Assembly: GCF_009730915.1 (NCBI RefSeq)
Contig: NC_052481.1
Coordinates: 496,001 to 560,000 of the forward strand
Direction of reading: 5' to 3'
DNA: 64,000 bases
Origin: Dioscorea cayenensis subsp. rotundata
Taxonomy: Eukaryota > Streptophyta > Magnoliopsida > Dioscoreales > Dioscoreaceae
Positions 35,051 through 46,800 of this stretch are shown here, in pieces. How positions within the stretch are numbered: position 1 is the first letter of the stretch; each line of letters begins with the position of its first letter. The notes under the pieces were generated by a model that was given only the letters and a program-made list of their open reading frames with translations, was not told the DNA's origin and did no database searches. The translations under genes and the position numbers were made by a program.

Positions 35051-36050
35051 NNNNNNNNNNNNNNNNNNNNNNNNNNNNNNNNNNNNNNNNNNNNNNNNNN
35101 NNNNNNNNNNNNNNNNNNNNNNNNNNNNNNNNNNNNNNNNNNNNNNNNNNNNNNNNNNNNNNNNNNNNNNNNNNNNNNNNNNNNNNNNNNNNNNNNNNNN
35201 NNNNNNNNNNNNNNNNNNNNNNNNNNNNNNNNNNNNNNNNNNNNNNNNNNNNNNNNNNNNNNNNNNNNNNNNNNNNNNNNNNNNNNNNNNNNNNNNNNNN
35301 NNNNNNNNNNNNNNNNNNNNNNNNNNNNNNNNNNNNNNNNNNNNNNNNNNNNNNNNNNNNNNNNNNNNNNNNNNNNNNNNNNNNNNNNNNNNNNNNNNNN
35401 NNNNNNNNNNNNNNNNNNNNNNNNNNNNNNNNNNNNNNNNNNNNNNNNNNNNNNNNNNNNNNNNNNNNNNNNNNNNNNNNNNNNNNNNNNNNNNNNNNNN
35501 NNNNNNNNNNNNNNNNNNNNNNNNNNNNNNNNNNNNNNNNNNNNNNNNNNNNNNNNNNNNNNNNNNNNNNNNNNNNNNNNNNNNNNNNNNNNNNNNNNNN
35601 NNNNNNNNNNNNNNNNNNNNNNNNNNNNNNNNNNNNNNNNNNNNNNNNNNNNNNNNNNNNNNNNNNNNNNNNNNNNNNNNNNNNNNNNNNNNNNNNNNNN
35701 NNNNNNNNNNNNNNNNNNNNNNNNNNNNNNNNNNNNNNNNNNNNNNNNNNNNNNNNNNNNNNNNNNNNNNNNNNNNNNNNNNNNNNNNNNNNNNNNNNNN
35801 NNNNNNNNNNNNNNNNNNNNNNNNNNNNNNNNNNNNNNNNNNNNNNNNNNNNNNNNNNNNNNNNNNNNNNNNNNNNNNNNNNNNNNNNNNNNNNNNNNNN
35901 NNNNNNNNNNNNNNNNNNNNNNNNNNNNNNNNNNNNNNNNNNNNNNNNNNNNNNNNNNNNNNNNNNNNNNNNNNNNNNNNNNNNNNNNNNNNNNNNNNNN
36001 NNNNNNNNNNNNNNNNNNNNNNNNNNNNNNNNNNNNNNNNNNNNNNNNNN
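35051..36050. other. Assembly gap of 1000 N
   Basis: Exactly 1000 undetermined bases, a placeholder length, so true size is unknown. It hides the last exons of the Nudix gene. Confidence 0.99.
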
Positions 36051-37823
36051 TATCTTCTACTTCTGGGAACAACAGCTCTCAGCCTGCTGTATGTTTAGTT
36101 GTTGTACTGCATGTGAGAGAGCTCATTATGTAGTTTTTGTTTTCTAGCTCGTTTTGATCACATTATTTTCTCTTGATGCGGGTTGCAACTCTCTCATGTT
36201 CAAAAATAATTCCTGCCAGTGATGCACCCAGGCACTCTCATGCGTGGTTTCAGCTGAAAGCAGCTCAGCGTGAGTGAGGCGTTTGGCAACTTCTATGTTC
36301 AAGAACTTTTTGAAACAAAGGAAATCTGAACGTGAAGTATGAAGACAGAGATAGAGCGAGAAATCTTTATTGTGTTTCTAAATAATGCAATGAATAGGAA
36401 AATTGAATTGTCCTTTGAAGATAAATGCATATAACCTGGTTACAGTATTCAGTAAAATATATATAACTTTATAATTAAATTAGCATTAATTATATGGGCA
36501 TCTTATCCAGCAATCTTTAATCTTTGTCATTTGGTTTTCAGGAGAGAACTTTCAGTTCATGAGCTACACAATAGGGCATTATAATGGTGACTACTAGTGT
36601 TCTACATTTTTGATCTGTTGAGCTTAAGAAGCACTACATTGAATCGAGGCTCGGAACATGTCATGGATTCCAGCTTCATATGGATACATTGGATTCTTGA
36701 TAGCAAAGAAGTACTCAAAAATCTCCAGGGCAGTCAGCATCTTGGAGATCTTTTTAACCTATAGATATCTTCTTACTTTTCCCAGTACTACAGTATTTGT
36801 AAAAGCCACTCTTTTCTTCCCTTTTTGCATAGTAAGCGATTGATTGTCTTAGCTGTAGTAGTTGTTAAAGACGAGCCATTCAATGTCTTTGTATAGAGGT
36901 ATTAGCATGAATTCTGCAATTGCTGACCGTGTTTTGCATTTAGTAGTAGTTCAGAACTTGGCTTCCATCACCAACGATCAAACTCCAGTAGGATTTCTAG
37001 GCTGCTTTAGTTATAATCCAGTAAAGCCTCCATGTTGGTCATATACTTCAATTTAGTTTTTCTATAAGCATTGTTTTTCTAAAATCTGCAAACAAATCTT
37101 TATCAATAAAAATAAAATAAAATCAAAATCTATACAGATTAATTTTCAAGGTCTGTTTTGATACTCCCCTCTGTAAGAGAAATTTTTAAAATAATTGTCA
37201 CGTTATAGTTTTTGAGATGAGATTTTCAACATTATATTTAATTTAATAAATTATATAAAAAAATATAATATTTATAATTAGAAGAAAAAATAGGTTCCAA
37301 TAGTGATTAATTTTTATGTTAAATTTTAAAAATTTTAATGATATTTCTAATTTTTGTATATAATAATAATTTAAAACTACATGTATTGGAAATGCAGGAA
37401 ATATTCAAATTCATATAAAATGTAGAATTTATTTTCTTATTTATTTATGAAAGATTCTGAAAATGTAATTAAATAATGGTGATAATAATATCGAAATTAT
37501 GGTACCTGGGAAAAAAGAATATGTATATATATATATATATGTTTTTGGGTGTTTTTGGGTTACTTTCATCTGGATCAGACCAGATTGCATTCAATTTGCA
37601 TCAAACGGTGGCAAATCAGCGCCAAAGAAACCTGGAAACGGATGCAGAAGCTACTGGTTCCCAAATCCCAAACATTGGGGGACTTGAGTGAAGTCTGTAT
37701 TGAGGCCTTCCCAGTTCTAGTTCCAGTTTCCAGGAAGTAATTGCCAACGCGCAAAACCGTGTAGTTGGAAAGGAAGCTGGAGATTGTGAAGTTAAACAAA
37801 CCCCTTCTTCTTCTTCTTTTTCT
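36051..37823. other. Downstream of gap and upstream of cyclophilin gene
   Basis: No coding exon is recognised. Part of 36051-36850 could be the Nudix 3' UTR. 37080-37480 is very AT-rich. A short (TA)n tract lies near 37520-37540, and 37560-37823 should contain the cyclophilin promoter end and 5' leader, closing with a TTC-rich stretch before the ATG. Confidence 0.45.
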
Positions 37824-37826
37824 ATG

Positions 37827-37868
<42 letters not shown>

Positions 37869-40800
37869 ATCTCTTCTCCTTTTTTTTTCTTTACCCAATC
37901 ACAAACCCTAATCTCCTTCATTGACTTTTTAACTTGCAGTCGGTCACCCTGCACACCAATCTCGGCGACATCAAGTGCGAGATTGCCTGCGATGAAGTCC
38001 CCAAGGCCTCTGAGGTTTTTTAATTCTGGAAACCCATTATCTTTCTCTGCTGATTTTATTCTTTCACGTTCACTACATTATCTTTTTCCGTTTATTTTAT
38101 TGTGCTTTGTTCACTTGCTAAACAACTGCGCTTGAGGAACTATTCCAATTCATTCGTGAGATTTACTTGCGTTTTGAAACTGTGAATTTGGTTTACTGCA
38201 AGAAAAATGGTCTATAGACCTCGAAATGTATGTTTGTGTGTGTGTGTCTGTGTGGCAAAACTGCATATTCATACAGCGACTCATTAGTGAGATTTACGAA
38301 TATGATTTATCGCCTGGTGTTTGTGCTGAAATTTAGTTCACTTTTTTTTTTCTATAAATGTTTTAGGAAAAGCCACTTCTAAAATTTTAAGATACATAGG
38401 AAAAAAATTAAATTTTTAAAGGGTAAACAAATAAGAAATTGTCAATTGAGGATGAAAAGTAGGCACATGAAGGGGAAAATGCAAAGTAGAAAATAGGGAA
38501 AGCAAATACTTCTTTCTTCTAACTCGGTAATATAGATGCAAGTAGTGATCTGCATTTGTAAGTTGTTCAAATCAATTAGATAGTTGATATCGCGTGTGCA
38601 CTTGTATTTGAGGGAACACAAGAGGCCCTGTGAACCTTTCATTGCCTATTCATTTATGCCTTGATAAGCATATATAACTTGCAACAAGAACTTCATTTAT
38701 CACTTGATTTTTTTATTTGCCTCTAGGTCTAGGACAGAACTATATATATATATATATATGTATATGTGTGTGTGTATGTATAGTGCATTCTCTAATATTA
38801 GTCAACAGATGTATAATTTCTACAAGAACTTCATTTAGTGCCGATATTGTATAAAGATGATAGCCATGCAAGGCTTTCATGAATTTCATCATCTCACCTG
38901 TGAAGTTATTCTTTTCTCATTTTCTGAGTCTAAATACTTGAGATGCTACTTGTTGAGAGTGGATACTACCAAAAATAAACCATTTTGCATTGGAGCTTGT
39001 GTTGATGCTTCTACTTTAGTTTTGGATTGATTATGTACATTGTCTGTCCACTGATTACCAATTGATATGCAATATTATAAATCATTGTGTTTGTACTGGA
39101 TGTGAATGAACTTAGTTTGATTCCACTGCTATCATCATTTCCTGCGTACTACATTAGAATGACTGGACCAGGACAATCACGGAAACTTAAATACTTGAAT
39201 GAGAGATGCAAGGATTTTGTTATGACCCAGAGTTTGAGATCTAGGTATGGGACGATTGATAGTAGAACTCCAATCTAGATTAATTGATGTTTTGGTTTAT
39301 TGGATCTTATTCCTTTTGAACCTATGATGGACAAGGTAACAAAGGCTTGTTAGAGAGAATGCTCCGATCTCAATTTTTTTTGGGTAGAAAAACTACTTTT
39401 TCCCTTTTCCTTCATTGAAAAAATAACATATCACTAGATAGATGAATCCTAGATTATCTCATCTAGATAGGCTTCATATCTGACAACTGAACAACATCAC
39501 TGCCTGCATACTTATAACACACATGTTAGGCTATAATTATAATTAAAACAAACATAGACCAAGTACATAATAATAACTAAGTCAAACCACTTCTTGATCG
39601 ATCCTTGTTGCTTTTTACACCAATGAGTATAATGTTTACACACTCAAGTTTGTTGCTGGCGCATAACACTACCTCCCCCCTCAAATTGGAGCTTGTCCTC
39701 AAGCAAGAAGGAAGGATAATGAAGCTGAATCTGCCAGACATTTTCCCATGAAGCATCTGTTAGTAACAAACCTTCCCAATGAACCAAAACTTGATTAATG
39801 ACATGCCATGGAAAACTCTGCAATCCAGTATTGCATGAGGAGTTGGACTGATTTCACCATGATGAACCAATGGAAGGGACTCCTGAGCTGTAGTGCTACT
39901 GGCTCCATAGTATTCGAGTAGGATATGTGGAAAGCGGGATGGACACGAGAAGTGGAAGGCAATTCTATTTTATAGGCAACAGCACCAATCCAGGACAGAA
40001 TCTGAAATGGACCGTAGAATTTAGGTGCCAATTTGCGATTTGAACATGAACGCAAGGAAACCTGGCGATAAGGGTGGAGTTTTGAAAGAACCTTGTCTCC
40101 AACAGCAAACTGAATATTCATATGGCAGGCATCATACACAACCATCATGTGATTTTGTGCTTGAAGCAAATGATCCCGTAAATTATGCAAAACATGATCA
40201 CAATCTTTGAGGACAAAGTCAATTGCTTCCAAATGAGAAGCATTTGGACAATAAGCAATCAACTTTGGTGGTGGTCTGCCATATACAATCTAAAAATGGG
40301 TTGCATGCAATGTTGTGTGAAAACTGGTATTATAACAAAGTACTGCCCAAGATAAACCACTCAAGTCATTTGTTCAGACGGTCAGTAGTAAAACAATGCG
40401 GATACATCTCAATGGTCCGGTTGACAATTTTAGTCTGCCCGTTGGTTTGTGGATGATAAGAGGAGCTGAAACACATTTTACGCTATTTAACTGAAATAAT
40501 TCTGTTGCAAAAAGAGCTTGTGAAAGTTACGTCTCGATCATAAATAAATGATTCTGGAAGTCCACGTAACTTGACAATATTATCAAACAAAACACGAGCA
40601 ACTGCAACAGTCGTAACTTGTAAGGATGGGATATGAGAATAAAGTGGGCATACTTCGATAGCCGATCGATCTACCATAAATAGAACGGAAATAAAATCCA
40701 TTGAAATATCAGATGAAATTTGAGTAGGAGCCGGGAGGAACACCTGCTGGATAAAGATGTTCAGTTTTATGGTGTTGACATATATTGCAAGGTTTGACAA

Positions 40801-43800
40801 AGTTTTGAACATCTTGCTTCATCCTTTTCCAATGGAAATCTGCAGCCACTGGTTTTATTTTCTTTTGATTTCCTTCATGGCCTTGATTGTGGATAGAAGA
40901 AACAATAGAAGAAGTCAGATGCGAGTCATGTAAAAGATAAACACGATTCTTGAAGAACACTAATCCATATTTGAATGTCCAGGGACCAAGAGCTACACCT
41001 TGCTGAATACATGTAACTAGCTGTGCAATTCATTGGAGGATGCCACATGAGAGTGGACAGCATTAAACAAAGCAAGAGATAAGGTGTCAGCAACTACGTT
41101 TTGACGGTCAGCTTTGTAATCAACCTTAAAATCAAAACCCAATAGTTTGCTCAACAAATGTTGTTGAGGGGAAGTTACAGCCCGTTGGTCCAAGAAATAT
41201 TCTAAACTATGGTGGTCAGTGTGCACAATGAATAATTTGCCCCATAAATGAGGACGCCAATGACGAATAGCTTTGGCTGGACAAATGAGTTGCTTTTCAT
41301 AAGCAGGTAGTCGTAGATGGTGAGGAGCAAGAGCAGGGCTGTAATATGCAATTGGGTGCCCATGTTGTTGGAGAACTGTACCTATTCCACTGTTAAAGGC
41401 GTCACATTCAATCACAAATGGAATAGTGCAATCAAGTAAAGTGAGAATTGATGTCATCGTCATCGCAACCTTCAATTGATCAAAAGCTTCTAGTGCTTCT
41501 TCTGTCCAATGGAAAGATTTTGTCCAAAGCATGGATTTAAGGGTGCTACTATAGTACTGCAAACTTTGACAAATTTGCAGTTATAACCAGTTAAACCTAA
41601 TAGTTCTTGTAATGCTTTAATTGCCGTAGGTTTTGGCCAGTGCAACATAGCGCCAATTTTAGTTTTGTCAACAAACGCCCTGCTAGCAGAAATAACGTGA
41701 CCCAAATAAAAAACCTCTGTTTGAGCAATGGAACATTTGGGATGCTTAAAAATAAACTGTGATGTTGCAAGACAAAAAATAATACGCAAGTACTGCACAT
41801 GTCCAACCCATGTTCTACTGTATATGAGGATATCATTAAAAAAAACACGAGAATGAATTTGTGCAAGTATGGCCGAAACACATCATTCAATAATGTTTGA
41901 AAAGCAGAAGGACCATTAGTGTGCTCGAAGGGCATGATGAGTCCGAAAAGTTGTTTTAGCAATATCGGCAACATATATATGATTTTCAAAGTAACCAGTG
42001 TAAATCGGTGAAAAATTGGGCTCCATTAAGTTCCTCTAACAACTCATCAATCACAGGAATTGGAAACTTGTCTTTCACTATCTTGGCATTCAAAGCGAGA
42101 CAATTAACACAAAAATGGTAACAACTATTGTCTGCTTTCTTGACTAGTGTTATAAAAAGTGAGAAAAGCGCTCACCTAGGCGCTCAGGCAAGGCAAGGCC
42201 TCAGCACGCCCTGGGTGAGGCGCCTTTAATAAGGTGAGTGTTTTTTGCCAAGCGCCAAGCATAAAAAATGACGTGATTGTCCTTTTTTTTTGCTATTAAC
42301 TCTATATCCAATGCTTTTTATTAGTACTAATTGCTATTTTAAAAGGCACACTTACTAATAAGGAAGGAAATAAATTTAGGGGAGAATAGGTGACTTCACA
42401 AAAGCCACATTTACTAATAAGGACGAAAATTAATTTAAAGGAGAAAAGCTTGGTAATTTTAAAAAAAGGCACACCAATAGGGAAAGAGATAAATTTAAGG
42501 GAGAAAAACTAGATGATTTTAGAAAAGGCACACTTACAAGGAAGGAAATAAATTTATGGAAAAAAAACTAGATGATTTTAAAAAAGGCTCACTTACAAGG
42601 AAATAAATTTAAGGGAGAAAAACTAGGTGATTTTAAAAAGGCACATTTACTAATAAATAATGAAATAAATTTAAGGGAGAAAAACTAAGTGATTTAAGTA
42701 TACAGCTGGTATTTTTTTTTTTTTAAACAATCAGTGAATTAAGGGATTAACTTATTAATTATAGAAAATTAAAGAGCCAAGTTACACTCTAAATCTAGTT
42801 ATGGAGTTGAAGCTAGCTTAGATGATGGGATGATGATGTTGTAGAATTAAATGATTTACGAAGATAGAGTTTGCACGGGTAAATTTTTTGGTAGGGTACC
42901 AAACTATAATCTTTTCTCATTTTGGGGTCGAAACTTCAATTTGAATCAAAATGGTTGCGCAACTTTAATTTTATTTTACCGTGTGGTTATTTAAAAGATT
43001 CTGATCTTTTTTTATGAGGTAAATATCGAAAATTTTCTATCATGACATACATGACACATGGTTCACGCAGTTGGCAATTCCATCTCATTTGCTAAAAGAG
43101 AATTTTCAACATTAGATCATAAAAAAAAGACCAAATTCTCTTCAATGGCCACCCAATGAAATAAAATTAAAGTTGGGTAACCATATTGATTCAAATTAAA
43201 GTTTGGACCGCAAAATGAAAAAAGAACCATAGTTTAGTGCCTTATAAAAAAATTTACCTGACTTTGCACTCTAAAAACTTGAGTAGTTTTAGACATCTAA
43301 GAAGTGTTTTACTTGATTTTATGTTATGCTTTGTTTGACTTGATGCTTTACTGTGCTTGATTTAATTATTCCAAAAACTATATATATATATATATATTAG
43401 TTATTTATTAACTAACGCTTTACTTCACTCAGGCGTGCGTCTTTCGTGGCGCCTCTCGCCTAGGGCAATAAAAAGTCTTAGTGCCTTAAGGACGCCTAGC
43501 GCTTTTAATTAAACTCTTCTTGGCCAGTAATACTAGAGAAGAAAATGGAGATTGGCTTAGGCGAATGATTTTTTTTGGATAACACCTTTTTACATTGTTT
43601 CTCAGCTTCATCCTTCTGCATATGAGGATAATGGTATAGTTGAACAACGATTGGTTTTGTACAATGCTCTAGAATAATTCGATGATCATAATCACGAGAT
43701 GTTGGTAAGTAGGGGTGAGCAAAAAAATCCAAATCCGATGATCTGACCCGATATCCGATTTTTTGGCCTTAATTTTTGGGTACCCGATCCGAAAAAAAAG

Positions 43801-46800
43801 GGTCGGGTACCCGATCCGAATTTTTTAGATGCAAACCGAGTCGGATCTGGGTTGGAAAGAATTAAAAATCGGGTATCCGAATTCGATCCGGTTTTTAATT
43901 TTTATTATATTATATATATATATATATAATAAATTTAAATTTTATAAGGGCTAAAAATATAAAAATATCCAAATAGCTAATTAAATAACTTAAAGAGTTA
44001 TATACTCATATATATATATATATATATATATTTAAATTCTCAGGGTTAAAAAGTATTCAAATCCTTGCCTTCCATTCACCGATAGCCATTACCCGTCTTT
44101 TCTCTCTAGCCTCCATTCAAATCTCTTATCTCTAGCAACTAATGAAGACGTTTGATGCTTCAGAAGTTATTTGATTTTTTTTTTTTTTGTAATACCTAAT
44201 CGTTGATAAAACTCTTTATTATTTTTGTTATGGCTTTTGTTGTGTGAAGAATAATATAAGAGTTTAATGCTAAGTTGTAAGTTTTTCATATTTGTTTTTT
44301 ATGTAATGTTATATAAAACCAATCCATGGAGTAGATAAAACTTAAATTCGGATCCGGATATCTGATATCCGATCCAGTTTAAACCGGATACCCGATTTTC
44401 GGTGCCTGGTTTAAACCTAGTCGGATGCGGGTCGAGTTTTTGTCTATCCGAATTAAAACCGGATCGGGTACCCAGTTTTGCTCACCCCTCAGTGGTAAGC
44501 CTGTGGGCTCTGGAAATATCACATCAAATTCTGCTAGAATAGGTTGAATGTCCGAATTGCGATCATCATTTAAATAGAGCAGTAGTTTGATGAAGAATAG
44601 AAGTCTGATGTGTCTCTAAGCCATGTAATTCAATTGTCTACACTTAGCAAAACACATCCATGTGCACTAAAATCCCAATGGATGGAGCCCAAAGTTCTAA
44701 GCTAATTGACACCTTGGCATAGTCCCAAAGCAACCCAAAGGAAGCAGAAATAAATCAACATGAAAAACTTGATCACCTAGCTTTAAGGAAACAAGTTTTG
44801 CATTAACCTGAACTTTGAAGATATTCTCCATTGGCGACAGGATTTTATAGAATCGTACGGTTCTCGATACGAATCTTACGATTCATATCGGTAACGGTTC
44901 GAATCTTATAAAAGAATCGAAATTGATCTAGAATCGTGAATGAATCGTTTGAATCTATCTTAAAAATAGTAAGAAACATAGGAGAAAGGAGAAATTTTGT
45001 TGTTTTATTCCAGCATTCTCAACAAAGGCATTTTATACCATCTCTTCATATTTCTTGACATTCTCCTCTTTTTCTTTTAAATTCTTTATTATAATGTATG
45101 CGATCAACTATTTTAATTATTATAAAAGTTTTTTAAATTAGTGATTATTTAATTAATCTTTAAATTTGTTATCCAAAAACAAATTCAAAGATTAATTAAA
45201 AGATAATGCTTTTTTTTTTTAATTTTAATATCAAATTAATTTGTTATCTTAAAACTCTTGTTATGGAAAGAAATCTTTTTAATTTAAAAACTAATCTTTA
45301 ACATAATTTAATTTTTTTGTGATTATTCTATTAATTTTTAAATCTGAACTATTTTTGAAATAACTAATGTTTTTTTTAAATATATATAGGTTTGCTTAAT
45401 ACTTGAAAATGTCTTCTAAGCTCAAAACAGGATCTCAAACTAAGAAAATGTCTTCTAAACTAGTTTATATTTAATTCATGACTTAGAAAAAATTTTATTT
45501 TTTTATTTTTTATATAATCATGTTATATATATATATATATATGACTTTGAAATGTTGAACCGAATCTTACGATTCGATTCACGATACTCGATTCACAAAT
45601 TTAGAATTTCGATTCACGATTCGAATCTCGATTTGACTACCTTGGATTTTATCCTTTTGTTGGACACAAGTGATTCATCAATGAAGCTGTGTACTCTCAG
45701 AATCAATTAGAACTAATAATGGCTGGTTTTTAATGTATTGCATAGTTTGAGAATGTTGAACAATTATGGCATGAATGGAAATCTTGGGCTCATCTTCCAT
45801 AACCTCTCTGCATCTTCTTCTGCCTCAATCCTTTCCACCCAGAATAATATGTGCTTGCACCTATGACCAGGCGAATAATGCTCATCAGTCATCACAGTTA
45901 TAACATAGGTTTTTGGCACATCGTTCCTCCATCTCAGCGCGAGTTAAGCGCTTGATGTATAGAAGTTTTGAAGAACTGGGTTGGTTAGGCCGCTTAGCAT
46001 TAGAATTTTCAGACTTGGCAATGGAAATTTCAGATTCACTTGAACCACCTCGCCGCTCATATAGTCATGCTAAACTCATGGCAGTTGTTAAATCTGCGAG
46101 GTTATTAAACTGAACTCCAACAACATTATATTCTTGTAAGCCAGTAAGGAAAATTTCAACCTTTTTGCACTGACGTTAATGTACTGGAACAAGCAGATGA
46201 TTGCTCAAACTTACGTTGATATTGCCCCTCTTCCTGTTTGGCGAAGTTTGGACAATTTACGAGGGTTAAACTGAGCATTGCACAAATGTGGGGCAACCAT
46301 CTCCATCTTTTCCTCTCCAGGGATTTTTTAATGACGGAAGAAATAATTGCAACGACTAAGCCAAGGCAATGGATCTCCACTTCCATCTTATAGGGGAAAC
46401 TCTAGTTTAGCATACCTGGGTGTAAAATTACCCTTTTTTTTGTGCCTATACAGATTTCCTTCTTCAACTCGACGATCTCAGTTTACACTGCTAGTACCAA
46501 TTTCACGTCCATCCATTCTTGATGCTGCTAGTTCACGTGCCAGATCATTGAGTTGAGCCGAAAATTCTTGTTGTTTTGCTTCTTGGGCAATGCAATCCAG
46601 TTCGATCTATCCCTTGCTCTGTCTTTTTGGTACATGGCCATGAAGGCTTCAAACTATTGGAAATTGCGTGACTCTCCCATAACTCCTATCTCTGATACCA
46701 AATTGTTATGGCCTTGAGTTTGTGATCTAGTTATGGGACAATTGATAGTAGAACTCCAATTTAGATCTGACTGATGTTTTGGTTTACTTGACCTTCTTCC

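Noticed and set aside
34951-36133. Open frames of more than 350 codons
   Set aside because: They consist almost wholly of the N run and are not real.
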